From assembly GCA_035645555.1 (NCBI GenBank), contig DASQMI010000082.1:1-52874 (forward strand): a stretch of 52,874 nucleotides of DNA. Direction: 5' to 3'. The notes under the pieces were generated by a model. The model was not told the origin of the DNA. It was given only the letters and a program-made list of their open reading frames with translations, and ran no database searches. Position 1 is the stretch's first letter. Each line of letters begins with the position of its first letter. This document shows positions 1 to 9,074 of this stretch, piece by piece. A program made the translations under genes and the position numbers. This DNA comes from Lysobacter_F sp035645555. GTDB lineage: Bacteria; Pseudomonadota; Gammaproteobacteria; Xanthomonadales; Xanthomonadaceae.

Positions 1-47
1 CGAGGCTTCGCGCGCGCCGCCGCCCGTTTTCCGATTCGAGGTGTCCC

Positions 48-929
<882 letters not shown>

Positions 930-955
930 GCCGCCGCGAACAAGCGTTGCAACGG

Positions 956-985
956 AAAAGGCCGCGGATTCCGCGGCCTTTTTTT
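956..985 (+). terminator. Intrinsic terminator of tsf
   Basis: A 12-bp arm (956-967), a three-base loop ATT and a perfectly complementary arm (971-982) rich in G+C are followed by a T run. It closes the tsf transcript. The A run on the left side would let it work weakly on the other strand too. Confidence 0.93.
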
Positions 986-993
986 GTTCGATT

Positions 994-1160
994 GTAGGAG
1001 CGCTTCAGCCGGCACCGCTTGGCGCGGCATACGTCCTTGCCGGTACTGGATGCCACCGGTTCGCGACTGAAGCCGCTCCTACCTGGATCCGATGGTCACG
1101 CGCGGCTGAAGCCGCTCCTACCTCGATGACGCTGGTCCGCGCGGCTGAAGCCACTCCTAC
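994..1160. repeat. REP-type palindrome cluster (four copies)
   Basis: There is one forward copy at 994-1016, beginning GTAGGAGCG and partly degenerate. Three reverse copies follow, ending at 1082, 1121 and 1160 and reading GCGGCTGAAGCCGCTCCTAC or a close variant. Each copy contains the internal palindrome GCGGCT-TC-AGCCGC. The forward/reverse arrangement matches REP doublets. The cluster fills the gap between tsf and the convergent AIM24-family gene. Confidence 0.9.
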
Positions 1161-1169
1161 CGATGCCGA

Positions 1170-1874
1170 TCAGCCGCGGCCCGCCCCGGCGTGCTGGAAA
1201 TAGACCTCTTCGTACGGCTGCACGACCACCCAGCCTTCGCCGGCGAACTTCAGCTGCACGGTTTCGCCCGAGCCGCGTCCCAGCAGGGTGCCGAAGGAGA
1301 TGTCGGCGACAATCTCCGGCGACAGCGAACCCGACCACGCCACGGTGGAGTTGGGATCGCAGAACACCGGCGCATCGCGCGTCACCGCCAGCGTCAGCGG
1401 TTCGTAGTGCGAGGTGATCGCCACCACGCCGCTGCCGGACAGCCGCATGTTGAACAGGCCGCCCGACACCATGCCGGCGACGCGCCGCATCATGGTGACG
1501 TCGCAGGCGATGCCGTCCTCGTAGGCGAGCACGTCGTTGCCGTTGACGTAGATCGCTTCGCCGGCGAGGCGCAGCAGGGTGATCTTCTTGCCGCTGTCGG
1601 CCAGATAGACCCGGCCCTGCCCTTCCATCTTCATCAGCTGGGTGCCTTCGCCGCTGATCGCCTTCTTGATCAGGTTGCCGAGCCCCTGTTCGAGGATGCC
1701 CTGGCGGGTGAAGCGCACCGCGCCGCGATAGGCGACCATCGCGCCGGACTTGGCCCAGGCGCGGCCATCGAGCTTCACTTCAAGCAGGTGCGCGCTTTCC
1801 AGTTCGAACGCCTCGGCGCTGGCGTCCTTCTGGCGGCTGGCATCGACGAATTCCTTCAGGCTGCGGGCGGCCAT
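1170..1874 (-). CDS. AIM24 family protein
   Basis: This is a 234-residue protein of the AIM24 (DUF124) family, soluble beta-rich proteins whose bacterial function is not established. The sequence is a run of short beta strands with many glycines (for example LFNMRLSGSGVVAITS, residues about 140-155), as expected for the family's beta-roll. No signal peptide or membrane segment is visible. The start at 1874 is chosen because GGAG lies six bases upstream; an ATG two codons earlier (1880) sits too close to that site. It lies 131 bases downstream of the TonB-dependent receptor on the same strand, so co-transcription is possible. No shared function is implied. Confidence 0.85.
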   Translation of the reverse strand: MAARSLKEFVDASRQKDASAEAFELESAHLLEVKLDGRAWAKSGAMVAYRGAVRFTRQGILEQGLGNLIKKAISGEGTQLMKMEGQGRVYLADSGKKITLLRLAGEAIYVNGNDVLAYEDGIACDVTMMRRVAGMVSGGLFNMRLSGSGVVAITSHYEPLTLAVTRDAPVFCDPNSTVAWSGSLSPEIVADISFGTLLGRGSGETVQLKFAGEGWVVVQPYEEVYFQHAGAGRG

Positions 1875-2005
1875 GGGCATCTCCGGTAGGTGTAGCAGCG
1901 AGGATAAGGCGTTCCGGTCCTCCGAAACGAAGCAATCAGCGGCGCGACCGCGGGCGGTGCGCGGTCCGATAACGTGGGCGCCGCCGGCTCACCCTACCCC
2001 GCGGC

Positions 2006-4825
2006 TCAGAAGCGGTAGCCCACACTCAGCAGGTAGTAGCGGCCGCGCGGATCGTCGGAGGCGATGTCGTAGCCGGCCTTGTCGATGTCGTAGTTGACCG
2101 GCGCGCGGTCGGCGAGGTTGCGCACGTTGAGGCCGACGCGCCAGTGCGGCGACGCGGCATAGGCCACGTTGAGATCCCACGTGGTCCAGCCGGGCGTCTC
2201 GCAGCGTCCGGCACGCGTGTACACGCGCGGGCAACGCTCGCCGGGGTCACCGACCCGTGCGCGCCCGACCGCGCGCGCGTTGAGCGTGGTGGTCCAGTCG
2301 CCCAGCGCCCATTGCAGCGACGCGATCGCACTGCGGTCCGGTGTGCCGTAGCCGGCGTGGTTCACCGCCGGCGCGCCCGGCCGCGCCTGCCGCTCCAGGC
2401 GGTCGAGATACTGACCTGACCACGCCAGCGAGTAGCGGCCGAACCGCGCGGTCGCCAGCGTGTAGCGCGCCTGCAGCTCCCAGCCGCGCACGTCGGTGCG
2501 GCCGATGTTCTCGAAATAGTCGTCGATGCCGACCAGCAGGCCGGCGTCGTCGCGCCGGGCCGAGCGCGAGTAGGCCTGCGGATCCACCAGCGCGTTGCCG
2601 GGCAGGATCTCGTCGCGACGGATGATGCGGAAGCGGTCGACCTCGAGGCTGAATGCCGGCGACGCGGTCCACACCAGACCGAGCGTGTAGCCGCGCGACG
2701 TCTCCGCTCGTAGATCGCGGTTCTCCATGCTGCCGCGCTCGACCACGCAGTACGTGCCGCTGCTCACCTGGAACTCGTAGCCGCACGGGCCGAGATCGGT
2801 GCCCTGCGGCACCACGTCGAACGTATCGAGCGTCACCGGCTGGCGCAGCTCGAACAGCGACGGCGCGCGGTAGCCGGTCGCTGCCGTGGCGCGCAGCGTC
2901 AGCGCCTCCAGCGGCTTCCACTTCAGCCCCAGCTTGGGCGAGGTGTGGCTGCCGTAGCCTTCGCGATAATCCAGACGCGCGGCGAGATCGACGTGCAGCC
3001 GTCGGGTCAGCGGCAGGCTGACCTCGGCGAACGCCGCCGCGGTGTCGCGCTCGGCATCCACCTCGAGCTTGGGCGCGCCGAGCGCGAGTTCGTTCTGCGC
3101 GATCAGCGCGTCGGGATGATGCGACAGCGCGTCGCGGCCGAACTCCACGCCCGCCGCGACCATCGCGTCGCCGCCGAGCAGTGCGAACCACGGCCCGTGC
3201 ATCTCGAACGCGACCTCGTCGAGCTTGGCGGTGCCGCGCGAGGTCACGGTCGGCGAGATCTCCGCCAGCACCGCCGGCGCGTTGTCGGTGACGTTGAAGC
3301 GGTAGTCGCCGCGCATCACCGCATCGGCGAACGCCGCGGTCCGTATCAGGCCGTCGACGCGGCTGGTGACCCGGTTCTCGCTGTGCGAAACGCGCGCGCT
3401 CCAGGCCCAGCGCCCCCAGTCACCGTGCAGCCCGGCGAATACGTCGACGCTGCGCGTATCGGTGTCGCCGCGTACCGGACCGGTGTCGAAGAACACGTAG
3501 TCGAGGAACGCCTCCTCGGGGTTCGCGCGCAGTTCCTCCGGGAGCCAGATGCGCGCATAGAACGGTGCCGACTGCAGGCGCTGGCGCCCGTCGCTGACGC
3601 GCATGCCCGCGTCCAGCCGCAGCCGCTCGCCCCACGGCTGCTGCAGCCGCGCGTACACCGTGCTGCGCTCCTGCGCGGGTTGCAGCGTGCCGAACCGTGG
3701 CGGGTCGAACAGGCAGTCGGGCGCGAGTCCGCTGGTGGCCGGGCATACCCGGCGCACCAGCGTGCCGTAGTCGTCGCGGAAGCCGAGCGGGAAGCGCCAG
3801 TCGCCGAGTCCGTAGCGGCCTAGGTCCTGGCTGCGCCAGCGCCGCTGCGCGCCCGACAGCGCGTCGCGGTCGAAATGGTCGCCGGCCACGAACAGGTGGC
3901 CGTCGCGCCCGAAGTCGAAGCCGGTGCCGAACGAAACGCGGTGCTCGGCGGCATCGCCCCGCTCGGAGATGCCGTAGCGGGCGACCACGTCGCCACCCTC
4001 CAGATGACGCCGCAGGATGATGTTCACCACGCCGGCCATGGCGTCGGCACCGTAGATGGCCGACGCGCCGCCGCGCAGGATTTCGATCCGGTCGACCATG
4101 CTGAGCGGGATGCCGTCGAGGTCTGTGAGCCCGCCCAGCTCGGTGGAGATCAACCCGTAGTTAGCGATGCGCCGGCCGTCGACCAGGAACAGCGTCGCCC
4201 GCGGCCCGAGCGCATTGAGGCTGGTGGTGGCGGCGGCCGCGAACGGCTGCTGCACGCCGCTGCCGCCTTCCGCCGCGACGTCGACCGGATGGTGCCCGAC
4301 CATGCCGGGCCGCGCGCGCAGCAGGTCGAAAAGGGTCTGGTGGCCGCTCGCCTCGATCTCCTCGCGGGTAATCAGCGAGACCGGCGACGGCGTCAGCACG
4401 TCGATGTCGTCGCGCTGGATGCGGGTGCCGGTGACCTGCACCGTATCCAGCGAGGCGATCGCGCGCTCGGTGCGCTCCGGAAGCGGGCGTCGCCGCGATT
4501 CCGCCGGCACCGCCGGAGCTCGCTGCAGCACGTAGGTTCCGGGACCGACCGCCACCGCGCGCAGCCCGGTGCCGTGCAGCAGGCGCTCCAGCGCCTGCGC
4601 CGGGGTCAGCGCGCCGCGCAGCCCCGGGCTTCGATGGCGCACCACCAGTTCGGGCGCATAGAGGATCTGCACGCGGCTCTGGCGCGCGAAGTCCTCGAGC
4701 GCGGCATCGAGCGGGCCGCCGCGGATCGCGAACGTGGTCCGCGCCGCCCCGTCGCCACCGGCCACTGCGGCGCCGGCGAAGCACAGGGCGCAGCAGAGGG
4801 CAAGCGTGAAGCGGGGCTTGGCCAT
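2006..4825 (-). CDS. TonB-dependent outer-membrane receptor with N-terminal signalling (STN) domain
   Basis: The 939-residue product is an outer-membrane active transporter. It has a signal peptide (about residues 1-22), an STN secretin/TonB short domain (about 30-102, TTFAIRGGPLDAALEDFARQ), a TonB-box-like segment near 126-136 (LDTVQVTGTRI), a plug domain (about 140-260 with DRIEILRGGASAIYGADAMAG) and a 22-strand-type beta-barrel ending in the terminal Phe typical of Omp85-inserted barrels. The STN domain is the part that contacts FecR-type anti-sigma factors, and the FecR and sigma genes lie directly upstream, so this is a transducing receptor of the FecA type. The ligand (ferric siderophore, haem, carbohydrate or other) cannot be read from the sequence. 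No clear Shine-Dalgarno site precedes the ATG. Confidence 0.93.
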   Translation of the reverse strand: MAKPRFTLALCCALCFAGAAVAGGDGAARTTFAIRGGPLDAALEDFARQSRVQILYAPELVVRHRSPGLRGALTPAQALERLLHGTGLRAVAVGPGTYVLQRAPAVPAESRRRPLPERTERAIASLDTVQVTGTRIQRDDIDVLTPSPVSLITREEIEASGHQTLFDLLRARPGMVGHHPVDVAAEGGSGVQQPFAAAATTSLNALGPRATLFLVDGRRIANYGLISTELGGLTDLDGIPLSMVDRIEILRGGASAIYGADAMAGVVNIILRRHLEGGDVVARYGISERGDAAEHRVSFGTGFDFGRDGHLFVAGDHFDRDALSGAQRRWRSQDLGRYGLGDWRFPLGFRDDYGTLVRRVCPATSGLAPDCLFDPPRFGTLQPAQERSTVYARLQQPWGERLRLDAGMRVSDGRQRLQSAPFYARIWLPEELRANPEEAFLDYVFFDTGPVRGDTDTRSVDVFAGLHGDWGRWAWSARVSHSENRVTSRVDGLIRTAAFADAVMRGDYRFNVTDNAPAVLAEISPTVTSRGTAKLDEVAFEMHGPWFALLGGDAMVAAGVEFGRDALSHHPDALIAQNELALGAPKLEVDAERDTAAAFAEVSLPLTRRLHVDLAARLDYREGYGSHTSPKLGLKWKPLEALTLRATAATGYRAPSLFELRQPVTLDTFDVVPQGTDLGPCGYEFQVSSGTYCVVERGSMENRDLRAETSRGYTLGLVWTASPAFSLEVDRFRIIRRDEILPGNALVDPQAYSRSARRDDAGLLVGIDDYFENIGRTDVRGWELQARYTLATARFGRYSLAWSGQYLDRLERQARPGAPAVNHAGYGTPDRSAIASLQWALGDWTTTLNARAVGRARVGDPGERCPRVYTRAGRCETPGWTTWDLNVAYAASPHWRVGLNVRNLADRAPVNYDIDKAGYDIASDDPRGRYYLLSVGYRF

Positions 4826-4930
4826 TCGTCGGGCAGGCAGCAGGAGCCCGCCACCTTACGGAAGCCCGACAGGGCGCGCAACGCGCGCTGCCCCGCCGTT
4901 CACCCGGCGCGCCAGCCGGGTAGAAACCGG

Positions 4931-5920
4931 CTAGCGCCGGTGCAGCACGATCGCGCCGTCGGGGCCGCGTTCGGCACGCAGCGACCAGCCCTGCTCGAGC
5001 GCGGCTACCAGCGCGGCCTGCTCGTCGATCCGGAACACGCCGCTGACGGTGAGCGCGCCGAGCGCCGGGTCGGCCAGCCGCAACGGGGTGGCCGAGTAGC
5101 GGTTCACCTCCGCCAACAGCGCATCCAGGCGGCGCTGGCGGAACACCAGCTCGCCGCGGGTCCAAGCCTCGGCTGAAGCCAGGTCGAGCTGCTGCGGGGC
5201 ACCGAGGCGGCCGCGCTCGTCGATCTCGATGCGTTCACCGGGGGCCAGCGTCGCCGGCGCGCCGCCGCCGCGGGCGCTGACCACCACCACCCCCTCGATC
5301 AGGCCGACGCTGGTGCGCGTGCCGTCGCGGCTGACCTGGAACGTCGTGCCGATGTCGCGCACGGTGGCCTCGCCGGCGCGCACGCTGAACGGGCGCCGCG
5401 GATCGGCCCCGACGGCGACCTGCAGGCGACCTCGCAGCAGCTCCAGCTCGCGGGCACGGGTGCCGTAACGGGCGACCACCTCGGTGTCGGTGTCCAGCCG
5501 CAGGTGGCTGCCATCCTCGAGCACCAGCGTGCGCTGCTCGCCCACCGCCGTCGCGTAGCGCGTCGCGGTCCCCTCCGGCGCGCGGCCGAACCACAGCGCA
5601 CCGCCGGCCACCAGCGCCAGTGCGGCGGCCATCCCGGTGGCGAGCCAGCCCCAGCGCGTGCCGCCGCGCTGCGCGGCCTCCCGCCGGGCCCGGCGCGCCG
5701 CGGCGCGCAGCATCGCGTCGTCGGCCAGCGCGGCGGCCATCGCATGCACCGTCTCGGCCTGCAGATAGGCCTCGATGTGTTCCGGCGAACGCGCCAGCCA
5801 TGCCTCGAATGCTGCGCGCTCCTCGCGCGTGCAATCCGGCGACAGCAGACGGGCCAGCCAGGCTTCCGCCTGGTCCGGGCCGCCGGTGGCGGTCGGCAAT
5901 TCGACTGTCGGCTGGCTCAT
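4931..5920 (-). CDS. FecR-type transmembrane anti-sigma factor
   Basis: The 329-residue protein is predicted to span the inner membrane and pass the receptor signal to the ECF sigma factor. The N-terminal cytoplasmic region (about 1-88, with WLARLLSPDCTREERAAFEAW) is a DUF4880-type sigma-binding domain. One membrane segment covers about residues 91-111. The periplasmic FecR domain (about 120-215) contains GEQRTLVLEDGSHLRLDT and GTTFQVSRDGTRTSV, and a C-terminal STN-like region (about 250-325) follows. The start codon overlaps the stop of the sigma gene by four bases (ATGA), implying translational coupling. The receptor gene follows 105 bases downstream. Confidence 0.92.
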   Translation of the reverse strand: MSQPTVELPTATGGPDQAEAWLARLLSPDCTREERAAFEAWLARSPEHIEAYLQAETVHAMAAALADDAMLRAAARRARREAAQRGGTRWGWLATGMAAALALVAGGALWFGRAPEGTATRYATAVGEQRTLVLEDGSHLRLDTDTEVVARYGTRARELELLRGRLQVAVGADPRRPFSVRAGEATVRDIGTTFQVSRDGTRTSVGLIEGVVVVSARGGGAPATLAPGERIEIDERGRLGAPQQLDLASAEAWTRGELVFRQRRLDALLAEVNRYSATPLRLADPALGALTVSGVFRIDEQAALVAALEQGWSLRAERGPDGAIVLHRR

Positions 5921-6465
5921 GACCCCTCCCCGATCGCGTTTCCCTGCAGGTGTACCCGCAGCAGTTGCAGGGCCCGGCTGATGTTCTTTTCCACTGCCCC
6001 CACCGAGATACCGCAGTGACGCGAGATCTCGGTGTAGCTCATTCCATCGATCCGGTTCAGCAGGTAGATCTCCCGGCAGCGCGTCGGCAGGCGCAGGATC
6101 GCCGCCCGCACCCGCTCCAACTGCTGCTGGTGTTCGACGCGCTGCTCGTGCGGCGCTTCCGCAGAAGCGAGCGCCTCGAACTCGGGATCCAGTCCGACGT
6201 GCGCCGACGCCTGCCGGCTGACCTGCTGCCGGCCGTTGTCCAGCAGCGCGTTGAGGGCGATCCGGTACATCAGCAGCTTCAGCTTCTCCGGCGGCTGATC
6301 GCGGTAGCGCATCAGCCGCACCATGGCTTCCTGTGCGATGTCCTTCGCGTCTTCCTCGTTGCAGCGTCGGGCGAGGAAACCCACCAGGGCGGCATGGTGC
6401 TGACGCACGAAGGCGTCGAACCCGTCGTCGTTGCCGTCGTTCCGGCGCAGTGGCTGTTCAGTCAC
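5917..6465 (-). CDS. ECF-subfamily RNA polymerase sigma factor (FecI-like)
   Basis: The 182-residue product has a sigma-70 region 2 (about 18-80, with EEDAKDIAQEAMVRLMRY) and a region 4 helix-turn-helix (about 112-168, with RCREIYLLNRIDGMSYTEISRHCGIS in two consecutive parts). This is the compact architecture of ECF sigma factors. Its position directly upstream of a FecR gene and an STN-containing receptor marks it as the FecI-like member of a cell-surface signalling cascade. It would direct polymerase to the receptor promoter when the receptor is occupied. The GTG start at 6465 is the only good candidate and has a weak ribosome binding site. It is transcribed divergently from pyrH. Confidence 0.93.
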   Translation of the reverse strand: MTEQPLRRNDGNDDGFDAFVRQHHAALVGFLARRCNEEDAKDIAQEAMVRLMRYRDQPPEKLKLLMYRIALNALLDNGRQQVSRQASAHVGLDPEFEALASAEAPHEQRVEHQQQLERVRAAILRLPTRCREIYLLNRIDGMSYTEISRHCGISVGAVEKNISRALQLLRVHLQGNAIGEGS

Positions 6466-6626
6466 GGCAGCGGGATCCGACGGCGGCAGCGGGACATGAA
6501 AAACGAATGATCCGGCACGGGCAACGGGCTTGAGGCATGGCGGAGGGGCGCCGCACTATCCGGACGTCCGACGGCGCGTTTTAGCACGCCGCCGGGGTTG
6601 CACGTTGGGAGCCGCGCCCGTTGCCC

Positions 6627-6657
6627 GGCCGGACCGTCCTCAATAACGGACCCGGCC
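6627..6657. promoter_or_regulatory. Imperfect inverted repeat between the sigma gene and pyrH
   Basis: GGCCGG (6627-6632) and CCGT (6634-6637) pair with ACGG (6646-6649) and CCGGCC (6652-6657), with small bulges. It lies in the 271-base divergent gap between the ECF sigma gene and pyrH. It could be an operator or a structured leader; the sequence does not decide. No gene is apparent in this gap. Confidence 0.3.
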
Positions 6658-6698
6658 ACGCATCCCCCCACCCGCGGCGGCCGTCCACGCGCGTCCCG

Positions 6699-6704
6699 TA
6701 CAAT
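6699..6704 (+). promoter_or_regulatory. Probable -10 element of pyrH
   Basis: TACAAT lies 33 bases upstream of the pyrH start. No convincing -35 hexamer is found at 16-18 bases upstream, so only the -10 is claimed. Confidence 0.45.
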
Positions 6705-6736
6705 CTGCGTGTTTGTCCCCCGCCACGAGGTTGCCC

Positions 6737-7459
6737 ATGTCCCAGCTCGCCTATCGCCGTGTCCTGCTCAAACTGTCCGGCGAGGCGCTGATGGGCGACG
6801 AGGATTACGGGATCGATCCCAAGGTGATCGGGCGGCTGGCGCGCGAGGTGATCGAGGCCCAGCAGGCCGGCGCGGAGATCGCGCTGGTCATCGGCGGCGG
6901 CAACATCTTCCGCGGCGCCGGGCTGGCCGCCGCCGGCATGGACCGGGTCACCGGCGACCAGATGGGCATGCTGGCCACGGTGATCAACGCGCTGGCGATG
7001 CAGGACGCGCTGGAGAAGCTCGGCGGCAAATGCCGGGTGATGAGCGCGATCAAAATCAACGACGTCTGCGAGGACTACATCCGCCGCCGCGCCGTGCGCC
7101 ATCTGGAGAAGGGCCGCATCACCATCTTCGCCGCCGGCACCGGCAACCCGTTCTTCACCACCGATTCCGGCGCGGCGCTGCGCGCGATCGAGATCGGCGC
7201 CGACCTGCTGCTGAAGGCGACCAAGGTCGACGGCGTGTACGACAAGGACCCGAAGAAGCACGCCGACGCGTCGCGCTTCGACCGCCTGACCTATGACGAA
7301 GTGCTGTCGCGCGAGCTGGAAGTGATGGACACCGCGGCGTTCGCGCTGTGCCGCGACTCCGACCTGCCGCTGCGCATCTTCGACATGGGCCAGCCGGGTG
7401 TGCTGCTGAAGATCCTGCAGGGCGCCGACATCGGCACGCTGGTGCGGGGCCGCGGCTGA
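6737..7459 (+). CDS. pyrH: UMP kinase
   Basis: UMP kinase phosphorylates UMP to UDP with ATP in the cytoplasm, the first step from UMP to all other pyrimidine nucleotides. The 240-residue product shows the amino-acid-kinase signatures RVLLKLSGEALMG near the N-terminus, VIGGGNIFRG at about 56-65, and ATKVDGVYDKDPKK at about 162-175. Length matches the bacterial norm of about 240. The start at 6737 is chosen because the protein then begins MSQLAYRRVLLKLSGEA as in other gamma-proteobacteria, and CACGAGG precedes it; an in-frame GTG at 6713 would add eight unconserved residues. In many relatives pyrH directly follows tsf; here about 5.8 kb intervenes. Confidence 0.97.
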   Translation: MSQLAYRRVLLKLSGEALMGDEDYGIDPKVIGRLAREVIEAQQAGAEIALVIGGGNIFRGAGLAAAGMDRVTGDQMGMLATVINALAMQDALEKLGGKCRVMSAIKINDVCEDYIRRRAVRHLEKGRITIFAAGTGNPFFTTDSGAALRAIEIGADLLLKATKVDGVYDKDPKKHADASRFDRLTYDEVLSRELEVMDTAAFALCRDSDLPLRIFDMGQPGVLLKILQGADIGTLVRGRG

Positions 7460-7515
7460 CGGAATCCGTCGCGCGGAATAGTGTCCGCCTCTGCGGGCGT
7501 GCCACGATCCGCGCC

Positions 7516-8427
7516 ATGCACACGCACCATCACGATCACCCGCACGGCTCGGCGTCGCGCACGTTCGCGATCGCCACGCTGGTCAACCTCGCCTACACCG
7601 TGCTGGAAGCCGCCTACGGCTTCGCCACCAACTCGCTGGCGCTGCTGTCGGACGCGCTGCACAACCTCGGCGACGTGCTCGGGCTCGCGCTGGCGTGGGC
7701 GGCGGCATGGATCGCGCGCCGGCCGCCGACCGCGCGCCACACCTACGGTTGGCGCCGCGCCACCTTGCTGTCGCCGCTGGCCAACGCGCTGGTGCTGGTC
7801 GGCTTCGCTGGCGCGCTGGCGGGGGAGGCGCTGCGGCGGTTCGGCGCCCCGCCGCAGATCCCGGCCACGCCGGTGATAGTCGTGGCGGCGATCGGCATCG
7901 CGGTCAATCTCGGTGCCGCCTGGCTGCTGCACGGCGGCCACCATCACGACCTCAACCGGCGCGGCGCATTCCTGCACCTGATGGCCGACGCCGGCGTGTC
8001 GCTGGCCGCGGTGCTGGCCGGCGCCGGCATGGCCTGGCTCGGCTGGGCCTGGCTCGATCCGCTGATGGGCGCGCTGGTCGCCGCGGTGGTGGCCGTGGGC
8101 GCGTTCGGATTGCTGCGCGAAAGCTTCGATGCGGCGATGGATGCCGTCCCGCGCGGCATCGACCGCACCGAGGTGGAAACGTTTTTGCGTGCGCAGCCGG
8201 GGGTGACGGCGGTGCACCACCTGCACATCTGGTCGCTGGGCGCGGGCGAAGTGGCGATGACCGCGCATCTCGTGCGGCCGGACAGCGGCGACCACGATGC
8301 CTTCCTCGACCGCCTCAACCACGCGCTCGACGCCCGCTTCGGCATCAACCACCCGACCCTGCAGATCGAGCACGGCCAGGCCTGCGAGCACGACCGCCAC
8401 GTGCGCGCGCCCCACGGCGGCCATTAA
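7516..8427 (+). CDS. Cation diffusion facilitator (CzcD/ZitB-like metal efflux protein)
   Basis: This 303-residue inner-membrane protein is predicted to export divalent metal ions (typically zinc) by proton antiport. It begins with a His-rich tail (MHTHHHDHPHG). Six membrane segments follow, with the metal-site motif SDALHNLGD in TM2 and HLMADAGVS in TM5; each supplies the His/Asp pair of the family's transport site. There is a short HGGHHHD loop between TM4 and TM5 and a C-terminal cytoplasmic domain ending in further histidines. The start at 7516 is chosen at the His-rich segment. Upstream reading frame overlaps pyrH and is not conserved. It is inserted between pyrH and frr, which are adjacent in most relatives. 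The metal specificity is not determined. Confidence 0.92.
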   Translation: MHTHHHDHPHGSASRTFAIATLVNLAYTVLEAAYGFATNSLALLSDALHNLGDVLGLALAWAAAWIARRPPTARHTYGWRRATLLSPLANALVLVGFAGALAGEALRRFGAPPQIPATPVIVVAAIGIAVNLGAAWLLHGGHHHDLNRRGAFLHLMADAGVSLAAVLAGAGMAWLGWAWLDPLMGALVAAVVAVGAFGLLRESFDAAMDAVPRGIDRTEVETFLRAQPGVTAVHHLHIWSLGAGEVAMTAHLVRPDSGDHDAFLDRLNHALDARFGINHPTLQIEHGQACEHDRHVRAPHGGH

Positions 8428-8457
8428 GCGCGCCGGGCACGGCGCGCGGCCGGCCCG

Positions 8458-8463
8458 TATAAT
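8458..8463 (+). promoter_or_regulatory. Consensus -10 element upstream of frr
   Basis: A perfect TATAAT stands 35 bases before the frr ATG. The best -35 at 17 bases upstream (GGGCAC) is poor. An own promoter makes sense because a metal-efflux gene separates frr from pyrH. Confidence 0.6.
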
Positions 8464-8497
8464 CGCGCGCTTACCGCGAGATATTCCGGAGCCGGCG

Positions 8498-9055
8498 ATG
8501 CTCAACCAGATCAAGAAAGACGCGCAGACCCGCATGGCCAAGAGCGTGGAGGCCTTCCGCCAGGAACTGGTCAAGCTGCGCACCGGCCGCGCGTCCACCG
8601 CCCTGGTGGACCACCTGAAGGTCAACTACTACGGCTCCGACGTGCCGCTGTCGCAGGTCGCCAGCGTGGCGATCGCCGATGCGCGCACGCTCACCATCAC
8701 GCCGTGGGAAAAGCAGATGGTGGCGCCGATCGAGAAGGCGATCCTCGCCTCCGACCTCGGCATCACGCCGAACACCGCCGGCACCGTGATCCGCCTCAAC
8801 CTGCCGCCGCTCACGGAGGAGCGCCGTCGCGACCTCGCCAAGGTCGTGCATTCCGAGGGCGAGGACGCCAAGGTCGCCATCCGCAACATCCGCCGCGACG
8901 CCAACCACCACGTCAAGGAACTGCTGAAGGAGAAGCAGATCACCGAGGACGACGTGCGCCGCGCCGAGGACGAGATCCAGAAGCTGACCGATCACGCCAT
9001 CAAGGAGGTGGACGAGATCGTCAAGGCGAAGGAACAGGAACTGATGGCGCTCTGA
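8498..9055 (+). CDS. frr: Ribosome recycling factor
   Basis: RRF works with EF-G to split post-termination ribosomes. The 185-residue product has the family's exact usual length. It begins MLNQIKKDAQTRMAKSVEAF and contains the conserved LRTGRAS segment (about 28-34) and the domain II and three-helix-bundle residues RRDANHHVKELLKEKQITEDD in the second half, here given in part. The ATG at 8498 has GGAG seven bases upstream. A consensus -10 precedes it. The next gene, uppS, starts 19 bases after the stop, so it heads the uppS-cdsA-dxr run. Confidence 0.98.
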   Translation: MLNQIKKDAQTRMAKSVEAFRQELVKLRTGRASTALVDHLKVNYYGSDVPLSQVASVAIADARTLTITPWEKQMVAPIEKAILASDLGITPNTAGTVIRLNLPPLTEERRRDLAKVVHSEGEDAKVAIRNIRRDANHHVKELLKEKQITEDDVRRAEDEIQKLTDHAIKEVDEIVKAKEQELMAL

Positions 9056-9074
9056 CGGTACGACCGTCGTCGCC

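Noticed and set aside
6462..6671. A 69-codon minus-strand frame just upstream of the sigma gene
   Set aside because: No ribosome binding site or recognisable sequence; it runs through the divergent promoter region and an inverted repeat.
7460..7515. A metal-responsive promoter before the cation-efflux gene
   Set aside because: No TTGACC-like -35, 19-bp spacer or dyad could be found in the 56-base gap.
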